Assembly: GCA_965243165.1 (NCBI GenBank)
Contig: OZ251535.1
Coordinates: 2,914,001-2,978,000, forward strand
DNA from: CATQHD01 sp965243165
GTDB taxonomy: Bacteria > Actinomycetota > Acidimicrobiia > Spongiisociales > Spongiisociaceae
DNA length: 64,000 bases
Direction of reading: 5' to 3'
The translations under genes and the position numbers were made by a program. Positions 35,415 through 44,666 of this stretch are shown here, in pieces. The notes beneath the pieces are model-generated. The model ran no database searches. It was not told where the DNA came from and saw nothing but the letters and a program-made list of their open reading frames with translations. Every line of letters begins with the position of its first letter. Within the stretch, counting starts at the first letter, position 1.

Positions 35415-35894
35415 CTAGCGGTGCTCCGTGTCGCCCGCCAATAGCTGCAGGACGTGCGGGAGCAGGGGCGCCAAGGCGTCCATGCCTTCCTCCACCGCTT
35501 TGGGGCTGCCGGGCAGGTTGACTGCCAAGCACGAACCTATCACCCCCGCCGCGCCCCGCGACAGCGCCGCCATGGGGGTATGGCGCAGCCCCTCCGCCCG
35601 TATCAGTTCGGCCAGGCCGGGGGCGGGGCGGTCGATCAGGGCGGCGGTGGCTTCGGGCGTAACGTCCCTGGGGCCGAATCCGGTGCCCCCGGTGGTGATG
35701 ATCAGTGCATGGCGGGCCGCCAAGTCGGCCAGCAGGCTTTGAATCCGGCCGCGTTCGTCCGGCGACACCCTCCGCTCGACCTCGAAACCCAGATCGGCCA
35801 AGCGCCGGGCCAACACCTCTCCGGACCGGTCCTCCCTGACCCCGTGGGTGACCCCGTCGCTGACCGTTACCGCAGCGGCCGACAGCAATCCCAT
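35415..35894 (-). CDS. moaB: molybdopterin adenylyltransferase / MoaB-Mog family protein
   Basis: 159 residues. MogA/MoaB proteins adenylylate molybdopterin before metal insertion. The family signature TTGGTGFGPRDVTPEA (about residues 87-102) and the acidic AVTVSDG near the N-terminus are present, with the C-terminal GVIGSCLAVNLPGSPKAVEEG block that lines the active site. Length is normal for a single-domain protein. ATG start at 35894, divergent from surE with about 60 nt between. MoaB and MogA cannot be separated confidently by eye. With fdhD it flanks the giant-gene cluster. Confidence 0.88.
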   Translation of the reverse strand: MGLLSAAAVTVSDGVTHGVREDRSGEVLARRLADLGFEVERRVSPDERGRIQSLLADLAARHALIITTGGTGFGPRDVTPEATAALIDRPAPGLAELIRAEGLRHTPMAALSRGAAGVIGSCLAVNLPGSPKAVEEGMDALAPLLPHVLQLLAGDTEHR

Positions 35895-35956
35895 GCCGCC
35901 ATGCTACGCGCCCCCGGACGCGGCGGAGATTCGGCGGGCCGCTACCCTCCGGCGGC

Positions 35957-36742
35957 GTGCCCTGGATCCTGCTGACCAACGACGACGGCGTGGACAGCCC
36001 CGCCCTGGCCCCGTTCCGGGACGCCTTGGCCGGGCTGGGCGAAGTGCGCATCGTCGCCCCGGCGGAGGAACGGAGCTGGGTGGGCAAGGCCCTCACCAGA
36101 CACGGGCCCGTCTGGGCGGAAGAGGTCGAGCGGGGCGGAGCGGCGGCGGTTGCGGTGTCCGGCTACCCCGCCGACGCCGTGCAGGTAGGCGCCGCCTACT
36201 TCGGCGGGCCGCCCGGTTTGGTGGTGTCGGGAATCAACCTGGGCTACAACCACGGGGCCGGATACATCGCCTGCTCGGGCACGGTGGGGGCGGCCTTGGA
36301 GGGATGGGAGCTGGGCATTCCGGCGGCGGCCTTCTCGACGGGATGCAGCAACCGCGACTGGCACGAGTGGCACCGGTACGTGAAAACCGAGGCGGCCCGC
36401 CCGGCGTGGCGGCGGCTGGCCAACCTGTGCGCCCAGCTCCTGGAAGAGATCCGCGCCGCAGACCTGCCGGGCGACATAGTGAGCGTGAACGTCCCCTGGG
36501 AGGCCGACTCCTCCACCCCGCGCCGGGTGGTCCCCCCCGCCCGGGCCGCCTACGGAGCGATCCACCGGCGCCGCCCCGACGGCGCCTACGTCCACACATA
36601 CCGAGAACTGTTCGACCCCGACCTGCCGGACGACACCGACATCGGCGCCAACCGAAAAGGCGAGATCTCCATCACCCCCCTGCTGGCCCCCAGCTCCCCG
36701 CCCATGCCCCCCGAAGTGCGCGCCGCCCTCGAACGCAGGTGA
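35957..36742 (+). CDS. surE: 5'/3'-nucleotidase SurE
   Basis: 261-residue metal-dependent survival-protein phosphatase that removes phosphate from nucleoside monophosphates. GTG start at 35957 gives MPWILLTNDDGVDSPAL, with the metal-binding Asp pair (NDD) at about residues 8-10. The conserved VVSGINLGYNHGAGYIACSG block (about residues 88-107) includes the metal-binding Asn. Length is typical. The ribosome site is weak. Divergent from moaB; the following helicase gene starts 65 nt on, but its own ribosome site suggests an independent unit. Confidence 0.9.
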   Translation: MPWILLTNDDGVDSPALAPFRDALAGLGEVRIVAPAEERSWVGKALTRHGPVWAEEVERGGAAAVAVSGYPADAVQVGAAYFGGPPGLVVSGINLGYNHGAGYIACSGTVGAALEGWELGIPAAAFSTGCSNRDWHEWHRYVKTEAARPAWRRLANLCAQLLEEIRAADLPGDIVSVNVPWEADSSTPRRVVPPARAAYGAIHRRRPDGAYVHTYRELFDPDLPDDTDIGANRKGEISITPLLAPSSPPMPPEVRAALERR

Positions 36743-36807
36743 AGCCCGCGGGCCCGAACGACCCGACCGGATGCGTCTTGTAGGATGGCGCCGGGAGGTC
36801 GTCCATC

Positions 36808-39800
36808 TTGAAGATCGATCAGATTCGGCGGGGGGTCAGGCTGAACGGGGTACGCGCGGACGGGCCGGTGGAAGTGCTGACCTTTCAGCCAAACGGCGAC
36901 CGTATGGGCACCTTGCTCATCCGGACGCCGGACGGCGGGCTGGAAGAAAGGCTGGTGTCCGCCGAGGACGCCCTCCGGTTCGAGGTCATCTCCGACCAAC
37001 GGTGGACGTTCGACGCCGACGGCGACCTGTTCCGGCTGGCCTCCGAGGCGCGGCGCATCCAGATGGCCCATCTGTTCGATCCCTATTCCGCAGTCGAAGC
37101 TTCCGGAATCGAGCCCCTTCCTCACCAGATAAGGGCCGTCTACGAAAAACTCCTGCCCCGCCAACCCCTGTCCTTCCTGCTGGCGGATGACCCTGGCGCG
37201 GGCAAGACCATCATGTCCGGCCTCTACATTCGGGAATTGATGCTGCGGGGCGCCCTGTCCCGCTGTCTGGTGGTCGCCCCAGGCTCGCTGGTGGAGCAGT
37301 GGCAGGAGGAGCTGCACAACAAGTTCGGCCTGCGCTTCGATATCTTCTCCAGGGAGATGGTGGAACTTTCCCTGAGCGCCAACCCGTTCTTGGAGAAGAA
37401 CCTGTTGATCGCCCGACTGGACCAATTGGCCCGCAGCGAGGAGCTGCAGGCCAAGCTGACCCGGGTCGAAGAATGGGATCTGGTGGTCGTGGACGAAGCC
37501 CACAAGATGTCAGCCCACCTGTACGGCAAGGATCTCAAAAAGACCAAGCGGTTCCAGCTGGGTGAGCAGTTACGGGACCGGGCCCGGAACTTCCTGCTGC
37601 TCACCGCCACCCCCCACAACGGAAAGAACGAGGATTTCCTGGCTTTTTTGACCCTGCTGGACCAGGATCGGTTCGCCGGCCGCCTGCGCAGCGGCCTTCC
37701 GCCCGATACATCCGACCTGATGAGCCGCACCGTCAAAGAGAACCTGCTCACCTTCGAAGGCAAACGCCTGTTCCCAGAACGCAGGGTCGAAACCCTCAAC
37801 TACGACCTGAGCGAGCCGGAACAGCACCTCTACGACCAGGTGACCGAATATGTCCGCACCGGGATGAACCGGGCCGATCAGCTGGTGGAGTCGAACGATC
37901 GCCGGGGATTCGTGATCGGGTTTGCCCTGGTCGGCCTGCAGCGCCGCCTGGCTTCCTCCCCTGAAGCCATCTACCGGTCGCTGACACGGAGACGGGAGCG
38001 GTTGGAGAAACGGCTGGCCGAACTCCGGAGACCGGCCCCCGACTCCAACCGGCCCGAGGAACATCCCCGCCTCAACCTTCGCGGTATGGGCCTGCCCTCA
38101 CGTCTGGAGGACTTCGACCCCGACGAGTTCGACGAGGATGACTACGAGCGGCTGGAGAAGGCGGGGGTGGAAGAGACCGCGGTCGACTTGGCCGACCCCG
38201 ACGAGTTGGAAAAAGAGATCGTGGAGCTGCGCGGCCTGGAAGAACTGGCCCGCCGGGTGCGCAACTCCGGCCAGGACTGCAAATGGAACGAGCTGGCCGG
38301 TTTCCTGGAATCGGACACTTTCAAGAGCGGCGACCCTCCCCGCAAGCTGCTGATCTTCACCGAGCACAAGGACACCCTCCACTATCTGACCAAGCGGATC
38401 CAGTCGCGGCTGGGCGCCCCCGAGGCGATGGTGAACATCCACGGCGGGATGAAGCGGGAGGATCGCCGCCGCGTCCAGGACCGGTTTCGCAACCATCCGT
38501 TGGTGAAAGTGCTGGTCGCCACCGACGCAGCCGGCGAGGGGGTCAACCTGCAGCGGGCCAACCTGATGGTCAACTACGACCTGCCCTGGAATCCGAACCG
38601 GATCGAGCAACGGTTCGGACGCATCCACCGCATCGGCCAGACCGAGGTCTGCTACATGTGGAACCTGGTGTCCCAAGGCACCCGCGAAGGCCAAGTGTTC
38701 ATCCGCCTCCTAGAGAAAATCGAGAACCAGCGCGAGGCTCTGGGCGACCAGGTGTACGACGTGTTGGGCGACCCCCAGATCAACCAATCTCTCCAGAAAG
38801 CCCTGCTGGAGGCGATCCGCTACGGCAACCAGCCAGAAAGGTTGGAACGGGCGGAAGAGATCATCGACTCCGAAGTCGGCGGCCGGGTCAGTTCCCTTTT
38901 GAAGGAGCGGGCCCTCGCCGGTGAGGTGATGGCGGCGGCGGACCTGGAGGAGGTGCGGGACCAGATCGAACAGGCCAAGGCCCGCAAGCTATCGCCCGGA
39001 TTCGTGCAGGCCTTCTTCGCCGAGGCCCTCGGCAGGATGCGGGGACGGATGACCCTGCGGGAAAGCGACCGGTTCGAGATCACCCGGGTTCCCGCTCGGT
39101 TGCGCTCCGCCCGACTCCAAGACAAGGGCCCGGTCCACGACCGCTACGAGCGGGTCACCTTCGACAAGGAACAGGTGGAGGGGGCAAACGGCAGACCGCG
39201 GGCGGAGCTGATAGCCCCCGGCCACCCGCTGCTGTCTGCCCTGATGGATACCATCCTGGACGAGCACGGCCACACACTGACGGCGGGCGCTTGCCTGGTG
39301 GACGAGTCCGACCCCGGCTCGGAACCCCGAGTGTTGATCTACCTCGACCATACGATCACGGACGGACGCTCCGACAGCCGCGGCCGGCGGATCACAGTGT
39401 CCCAGCGATTCCAGTTCGTGGAAGTCGGCCGACATGGCGGCATCTCCGACCCAGGTGCCGATCCCTACCTCAACTACCGCGCGTTGACCGAAGACGAGGC
39501 CGGAGTGGCGGCCGCCGAGGTAGATCACTCCTGGGCGGACGGCGAAGTGGAGCGCATCGCCAAGGAGTGGGCGATCGCCAACCTGGCCACCCCGCATCTG
39601 GACACCGTTTCCGCCTTCACCAAAGCGAGGGTAGGCAAGGTCCGCCGGGCAGTCGAGGAACGGCTCAACTCGGAGATCCGGCATTGGGACCGGCTTGCCG
39701 TCGACTACAGACAGAAGGAACTGCACGGCCAGAAGCCGCAGCACAGCTCCAGCCGCGCCCGACGGACGGCCGACGAAATGGCCGACCGCAAGAGAATCAG

Positions 39801-40317
39801 ACTGATGGAGCTAGAGATGGAGGAGGATCTGGCCAACCACCCACCGAAGGCGGCAGCCGCCGCCCTGGTGATCCCCCAAGGCCTGCTAGACGAGCTGACC
39901 GGGACGCAGCCGACCCTGACACCGGGTAACACGGAGGAAACCGACCGCCGAGCGGTGGCGGCGGTGATAGCCGCCGAGCGGAGGCTGGGCCGCGAGCCGA
40001 TAGAAATGGACCACAACAATCCGGGCTTCGACATCATTTCCCGCGATCCCGGCACCGGCATCCACTACTACATCGAGGTCAAAGGCCATAAACCGACCAC
40101 CCCGGAAATCAAGGTAGGCTTGCGGCAAGTGCGCCAGGGCAAGCAACACCCCGAGCGGTTCCGCCTGGTGGTGGTGGAAGTGCCCGAAGATCTAGACGCG
40201 GCACCGATGGTCGGCTACCTGATCCGGCCCTTCGACGGCTACGACCTACACTTCGCGCAGGCAAGCCTCCCGCTCAAAGTATCCGATCTAATGACCCAAG
40301 CAGTGGAGCCACAATGA
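36808..40317 (+). CDS. SNF2/HepA-type helicase with C-terminal DUF3883 (defence cluster)
   Basis: 1,169 residues, TTG start with GGGAGG nine bases upstream. Superfamily-2 helicase motifs are clear: motif I ADDPGAGKT (about residues 126-134), motif II DEAHKM (229-234), motif III LLTATPHNG (about 264-272), then IFTEHKDTLHYLT, VLVATDAAGEGVNLQ and motif VI QRFGRIHRIGQ around residue 605-615. The C-terminus (FDIISRDPGTG through YIEVKGHK) is a DUF3883 domain with a nuclease-like E-x-K. Helicases of this architecture occur beside DUF1156 methylases and DUF499 ATPases in defence islands, and here the stop overlaps the DUF1156 start (ATGA). It appears intact although its partners are wrecked. Confidence 0.85.
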   Translation: MKIDQIRRGVRLNGVRADGPVEVLTFQPNGDRMGTLLIRTPDGGLEERLVSAEDALRFEVISDQRWTFDADGDLFRLASEARRIQMAHLFDPYSAVEASGIEPLPHQIRAVYEKLLPRQPLSFLLADDPGAGKTIMSGLYIRELMLRGALSRCLVVAPGSLVEQWQEELHNKFGLRFDIFSREMVELSLSANPFLEKNLLIARLDQLARSEELQAKLTRVEEWDLVVVDEAHKMSAHLYGKDLKKTKRFQLGEQLRDRARNFLLLTATPHNGKNEDFLAFLTLLDQDRFAGRLRSGLPPDTSDLMSRTVKENLLTFEGKRLFPERRVETLNYDLSEPEQHLYDQVTEYVRTGMNRADQLVESNDRRGFVIGFALVGLQRRLASSPEAIYRSLTRRRERLEKRLAELRRPAPDSNRPEEHPRLNLRGMGLPSRLEDFDPDEFDEDDYERLEKAGVEETAVDLADPDELEKEIVELRGLEELARRVRNSGQDCKWNELAGFLESDTFKSGDPPRKLLIFTEHKDTLHYLTKRIQSRLGAPEAMVNIHGGMKREDRRRVQDRFRNHPLVKVLVATDAAGEGVNLQRANLMVNYDLPWNPNRIEQRFGRIHRIGQTEVCYMWNLVSQGTREGQVFIRLLEKIENQREALGDQVYDVLGDPQINQSLQKALLEAIRYGNQPERLERAEEIIDSEVGGRVSSLLKERALAGEVMAAADLEEVRDQIEQAKARKLSPGFVQAFFAEALGRMRGRMTLRESDRFEITRVPARLRSARLQDKGPVHDRYERVTFDKEQVEGANGRPRAELIAPGHPLLSALMDTILDEHGHTLTAGACLVDESDPGSEPRVLIYLDHTITDGRSDSRGRRITVSQRFQFVEVGRHGGISDPGADPYLNYRALTEDEAGVAAAEVDHSWADGEVERIAKEWAIANLATPHLDTVSAFTKARVGKVRRAVEERLNSEIRHWDRLAVDYRQKELHGQKPQHSSSRARRTADEMADRKRIRLMELEMEEDLANHPPKAAAAALVIPQGLLDELTGTQPTLTPGNTEETDRRAVAAVIAAERRLGREPIEMDHNNPGFDIISRDPGTGIHYYIEVKGHKPTTPEIKVGLRQVRQGKQHPERFRLVVVEVPEDLDAAPMVGYLIRPFDGYDLHFAQASLPLKVSDLMTQAVEPQ

Positions 40318-40452
40318 CACCTACCCCCCCCCCCCCCCGAGATTATAAGCCAAAGCTAATAGAAGTAGCGTTGCCGCTAGAGGTCATTAGCGATAAGTCG
40401 GCAAGCGAACGAGCAATACGACTGGGTATTCCATCTAATCTGCACCATTGGT
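40314..40452 (+). pseudogene. DUF1156 DNA methylase, N-terminal remnant cut by an ISL3 element
   Basis: Only about 46 codons survive. ATG at 40314 overlaps the helicase stop. After MTPTPPPP comes the recognisable DUF1156 start: PKLIEVALPLEVISDKSASE, then RLGIPSNLHHWW (intact family members continue from this WW into ARRPLAA-type sequence). At that point (40453) the IS terminal repeat GGCTCTACGCG begins. A full DUF1156 adenine-specific methylase is around 900 residues or more; the rest is missing, not displaced to the other side of the IS. The methylase therefore cannot be made. Confidence 0.85.
40324..40338 (+). repeat. poly-C15 tract at the start of the DUF1156 methylase
   Basis: 15 consecutive C beginning 10 bases after the start of the ATG at 40314, coding for Pro residues. 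The tract is in frame as sequenced; a one-base change would have turned off the methylase before the IS destroyed it. Confidence 0.95.
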
Positions 40453-41879
40453 GGCTCTACGCGGCTAAGGGGGGTATGCGGCCTCGTATTCGTTTTGTTC
40501 TGGGAGTTTGCCATATGATCCCGCAGTGGAGCAAGAGCCGGAGCCGGTAGTTGTTCCAGTTGCGGTATCCGTGGCCGATGCGGCGGGTTTTCTCGATGAG
40601 GAGGTTGAGGGCTTCGGTGGGTCCGTTGGTGATGCGGGTCAGGTGGTAGTTGAGGGTTTCGGTCTGCCAGGTCCGCAGCGTGCGGGACAGTCGGTCGATC
40701 TCCGGCACGGCTATCTGCCGGGCCCAGTGGTGGAAGTCCTCGAACCGGCGGCGGGCTTCGGCCGGGGTCGGGGCGGTGTAGACCCGGCGGAGGAGTTCCT
40801 TCGCCGTCCAGGCCGAGCTGATTTCGTCGTAGGGGTCGCCTACAGCAAGAGCGGCAGCGATCTTCTGCTTCCGGCGGGGGGTGAGGCGTTCTTCTCCGTA
40901 GAGCAGCAGACGGCGGATTCCGTAGAGGGGGTCGCCTTTCCGACCGCGGCGGCCGAGGGTTTCTTGTTGGGTGCGCTGCCGCACCTCGGTGAGGGCCTGG
41001 TTGGCCAACCGGACGATATGGAACCGGTCTACCGTCACCGCCGCGTGGGGGAGTTCGTCCCGCACGGCCCGTAGATACCCCCGCCATGGATCCAGGGCTG
41101 CGGCTTCGATTCCCCGCCGGTCTTCGGCGGGTTGTGAACCCAAGAAGCCCCTGGCCGCAGCGCCAGACCGGCCTTGGACCACTTCTATGAGCCGTCCTGT
41201 GTCGAGGTCGCAGAACCCCGTAGCCCACTTGTCGGGCCGTTTCCGCCAGCGGTGTTCGTCCATTCCCAGCCGCCGCACTCCCTGCAGGGTTGTGGTCTGG
41301 GCCTCGACCATCGGCTGGCCGATCTCCCGGACGGCTCTCATCGCGGTGTGCCAGCTGACTCCCAGCCCCCGAGCCGCCGCCGACACGGACATTCCGTCCT
41401 GGCCGACTTGGCGCACGGCTTCATGGCGGGCCCTCTCTGACAGCACATACCGGGGCCGCACCTCCGGGCTGGTCTCCGTCCAAGACTTCGTTCCGCATTC
41501 CTGGTTTCGGCACTGCCACCGGCGTTTCTTCCATATCAGCACCACCGGCCGCCCGCCTGAATGCAGATCCCTCACTTTGGCTTCCCGCCGGCCTTTCGAC
41601 GCCGCCCGCTCCCCGCAGTCTTCGCACCAGGCCCGGTCGGCGGTGGTCTCCACCGCGGCCAGGACTTCCCCGTCTTCCTCGACGGTGCCTGCCAGGCGGA
41701 ACCCTTCCAACCCCAGCAGACCCGCCTCCGCGCCTCTAACATCAGTTGCCATCTGTGGCCTCCTTCCGAGCAGGCAATTACACCGCTCAGTGCCGCGAGG
41801 CCACAGACCCACCCCCGGCATTTCCCCTCTTACCCGTTCTGCCTAACCAAACCCCCTCCCCCCTCCAACGCGTAGAGCC
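40453..41879 (-). mobile_element. ISL3-family insertion sequence, 1,427 bp
   Basis: Bounded by imperfect inverted repeats: GGCTCTACGCGGCTAAGGGG at 40453 and, on the other strand from 41879, GGCTCTACGCGTTGGAGGGG. It contains one transposase. The 8-bp flanks differ (CCATTGGT on the left, CTGATAAG on the right), so the target duplication expected for ISL3 is absent. With a truncated DUF1156 on one side and a 5'-truncated DUF499 on the other, this indicates an adjacent deletion of several kilobases. Sequences like its right end also occur alone at 21761 and 28601. Confidence 0.9.
40457..41752 (-). CDS. ISL3-family transposase
   Basis: 431 residues from ATG at 41752, with GGAGG seven bases upstream; a longer start at 41821 adds 23 residues overlapping the IS terminus and is less likely. 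An N-terminal zinc-ribbon (CEDCGE, then CRNQECGTKSW) is followed by a helix-turn-helix (SVSAAARGLGVSWHTAMRAV) and the DDE core: Asp in LGMDEHRWRKR, Asp in VTVDRFHIVRLANQAL and Glu in ITNGPTEALNLLIEKTRR. This is the usual ISL3 layout and length, and it has no visible frameshift, so the element may still be active. Confidence 0.93.
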   Translation of the reverse strand: MATDVRGAEAGLLGLEGFRLAGTVEEDGEVLAAVETTADRAWCEDCGERAASKGRREAKVRDLHSGGRPVVLIWKKRRWQCRNQECGTKSWTETSPEVRPRYVLSERARHEAVRQVGQDGMSVSAAARGLGVSWHTAMRAVREIGQPMVEAQTTTLQGVRRLGMDEHRWRKRPDKWATGFCDLDTGRLIEVVQGRSGAAARGFLGSQPAEDRRGIEAAALDPWRGYLRAVRDELPHAAVTVDRFHIVRLANQALTEVRQRTQQETLGRRGRKGDPLYGIRRLLLYGEERLTPRRKQKIAAALAVGDPYDEISSAWTAKELLRRVYTAPTPAEARRRFEDFHHWARQIAVPEIDRLSRTLRTWQTETLNYHLTRITNGPTEALNLLIEKTRRIGHGYRNWNNYRLRLLLHCGIIWQTPRTKRIRGRIPPLAA

Positions 41880-43879
41880 CTGATAAGACTCCGGCATGTG
41901 ATGGGCCGCAACGCCGTCCAATGGCAGCCTGCTACATCCGATGAGAGTTTCGAAATAGTCCGTCGGCGACTGTTCGACCCTATACCCGAAGGAAAATACC
42001 GCGACCGTGACCGCGCCCTGGAATCCTTTTGGAGCTCCTATAAGAAATCTGATCAATTCCCTTCTGAAACCAAGAAGAAAGCATATCTGGAACGGATGCG
42101 TAAGTCCTATCCTATCCATCCTGAATTGTTTGACCGGCTGTTCCAAGACTGGTCAACCTTGGACAAGTTCCAACGCACCCGAGGAGCACTAAGGCTGATG
42201 GCAGAAGTCATCTCCAATCTGTGGAAAAACGACGACCGTAACCTGCTGATAATGCCTGGCACACTGCCGATGAACCACCCGCCCTTGGTGTCCGAACTAA
42301 AACGATATCTGGATGACGGATGGGATCCGGTGATCAAGCGGGATGTGGACGGCCCCGAAGCCGTACCGACCCGGCTAGACCAGGAGAAGCGGCAGTTGGG
42401 TGTCTACTCGGCCACCCGCCGAGTGGCCCGCACGATATACATGGGTTCAGCTCCCCGGCCCGACACCAACCGGGGGGTAGACATCAAGCGGGTGGTGCTT
42501 GGGTGTGCTCAGCCAGGAGAGCATCCGGAGAAATTCGTGGACGCCCTCAAGTACCTATCCAACGAAGCCACCCATCTGTATGTGGATGGCTCCCTGTACT
42601 GGTACCAACTGCAGCCCAACGTGACTCGGGTCGCCAAGGAAAGGGCCGAATCTGACTTCAATGATTATGATGCCGATGACGAAATCCGTAAACGCCTGTT
42701 GAGGTCGGCCGCGCGCTACCGCGATGCCTTTGCAACGGTTCCTATTTTTCCAGGGGGCCCGGATGATGTGGACGACTCCGATGACGGAGTGAGCCTGGTA
42801 ATACTGCCACCTTACAAACACCACATCCGCAACACGGATGATAGTCCAGCAATACAGGCGGCGAAGGAAATCATGTCGCAGCGGGCGGCTGGCCCACGAA
42901 TATACCGTAACCTGCTGGTATTTCTGGCCGCAACAGCCAAACGGGTGAAGGAGATGCGGGAAGCGGCTCGTCTCTACCTGGCCTGGAAGTCCATCAACGA
43001 CGACCGAGAGCCGCTGAACCTTAGCCCGCATCAACAGAAGCAGGCTGCGACCAAGCTGAAGGAAACAGACGAGACGGTAAACTCTCGAATTGATCTGACC
43101 TTCGAATACATCCTTGCTCCCCGTCAGACACCGGGCACTGCAACAATAGTCTGGCAGGAAACCAAAGTATCCGGCAAAGGATCAATATCAGAACGGGTGG
43201 CCAGGAACCTTAAGTCCGAAGAAAAATTGATCGATGCCTATAGCGGAGTGCGCGTCCGGATGGATATGGATAGGGTGCCGTTATGGAGCGAGCGGGCCGA
43301 CATAAAGATAAGCGATTTGTGGGAAGCTTATGCCAAATTCCCCTACATGCCCCGTCTGGCCAACTACTCCGTTCTGACCACCGCCATCAGCAACGGAACA
43401 GCCAACACCTGCTGGGATACCGAAACATTCGCGTACGCTGACGTTTACGACCAAGCGGCTGGCATCTGGAAAGGGATCAAACGCAACCAGCAAGTGATCC
43501 CTATTCACAGCGGGTTCTGCTCCGACCCGACGTAGTCCCTCCCCTACCCTCACCGGCTCAACCGGAGGGCGGTGGTATTACAACTTCCTCCAGCGGTACC
43601 ACCCTGATAATTCCCGTAGAAGACGCAGACCAAGAAGACACCTCGGGCGAACAGAAGCCGACCCGTTTCTACGCCATCTTCAACCTCGATCCGGTACGCG
43701 GCATCCGCCAAATCGATGACATCCTGACCAATGTGACCAACCATCTCGGTAAAAATGTAACGCTTACCCTGGAAATCCGAGCCGAGAATCAAGAGGGATT
43801 CGATGACCACAACCGCCGAACGGTAGAAGAAAACACCGATCAGTTGGGAGCCAAGGATTTCAACTTTGAATCAATTTAG
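41880..43879 (+). pseudogene. DUF499 ATP-binding protein, C-terminal half only, with a late frameshift
   Basis: Reading begins at the IS end with LIRLRHVMGRNAVQW and continues (GTG at 41898) for about 545 codons to a stop at 43535. Family stretches include FEIVRRRLFDPIPEG, YPIHPELFDRLFQDWSTLD, KFQRTRGALRLMAEVI, RYSATRRVARTI-like YSATRRVARTIYMGSA and HLYVDGSLYWYQLQP. The N-terminal half with the Walker A motif is missing. After the stop, another frame continues VVPPLPSPAQPEGGG, then TRFYAIFNLDPVRG and LTLEIRAENQEG to a stop at 43877-43879; this is the normal DUF499 C-terminal tail, displaced by a frameshift near 43525-43535. The gene is doubly broken. Confidence 0.85.
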
Positions 43880-43890
43880 ATTCTTCCTTC

Positions 43891-44511
43891 TCACCCCAAA
43901 AGGTCAATAAAATCAAAAATGATACCTGTTATCATAAATAAACGACCCTTTGTCTGATTAAGATGTGCGTAGCCAGGGTGTGCACCATTCGTGTGACTAA
44001 TGGCCCAAAATCTTCTTAGAAAAAGAGCACAGTCTCTTGATAGAAAAGATTTGTTTTCCAAATGATCAATGGCACTTATCGCTCCGTCCTTTTTGGTGTT
44101 CGCCACACGGCAACAAAGCTCAATTACGAAACTCTCAAAAGCGGTGCGAATTTGCGAATTGCTGGCTGCGAATATACCATTCTTGAAAGCCGAGACCGCA
44201 TCTTGATAATGATATAGGGTCTTTCTAAATCCATTATATTCCAAGAGTTCAACTACTTCGTACTCTATCAAATCAATGCCACAGAGATTCGCATCAAATT
44301 GATTTAGCGGCTTATATTGGTTTAAAGTATAAGGGGACATTAATTCGTGTTTTAATAATCTATTGGGCAAGTAAGGTATATCATTAATCCCGGCAATACT
44401 ACGACTAAATCTAGATCCATGTACAAACTGAATAGCCCTCTCAGCTCTACGAGAAAGCTGTCCAATCTGAGCTATTGTTGATCTGCTTGGAGCTCTAGGT
44501 ATTTCCCTCAT
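43891..44511 (-). CDS. unknown low-GC protein, possibly HEPN-like
   Basis: 206 residues, AT-rich relative to neighbours. ATG at 44511 with GGAGG six bases upstream. Mostly helical; the C-terminal part reads SQIRTAFESFVIELCCRVA, then LRRFWAISHTNGAHPGYAHL and ends in a hydrophobic helix (FMITGIIFDFIDLL). The R-x-x-F-E helix and the later SHTNGAHPG loop are reminiscent of HEPN-type or abortive-infection proteins, but the match is weak and I do not assign it. It ends 11 nt beyond the end of the DUF499 remnant, tail to tail, within what was a defence island. Confidence 0.6.
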   Translation of the reverse strand: MREIPRAPSRSTIAQIGQLSRRAERAIQFVHGSRFSRSIAGINDIPYLPNRLLKHELMSPYTLNQYKPLNQFDANLCGIDLIEYEVVELLEYNGFRKTLYHYQDAVSAFKNGIFAASNSQIRTAFESFVIELCCRVANTKKDGAISAIDHLENKSFLSRDCALFLRRFWAISHTNGAHPGYAHLNQTKGRLFMITGIIFDFIDLLG

Positions 44512-44547
44512 ATCAACCTCCAGTATAGGAAAGGCCCAACCGTCGTG

Positions 44548-44571
44548 CCGCCTCTGACACCTCAGAGGCGG
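44548..44571. terminator. stem-loop between the APC permease and the low-GC gene
   Basis: Perfect 10-bp inverted repeat CCGCCTCTGA / TCAGAGGCGG with loop CACC. It lies about 95 nt downstream of the APC permease stop on the minus strand and upstream of the 43891-44511 gene. No T-run follows, so termination is likely but unproven. Confidence 0.5.
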
Positions 44572-44666
44572 TAGCTACGGGCTTTCATTATACATCAATT
44601 GGGGTCCAACGTCAGGGCCCCCCGCGTTGGTGGGACAGCCGCTATCCGAATAATACCAGAACCGGT

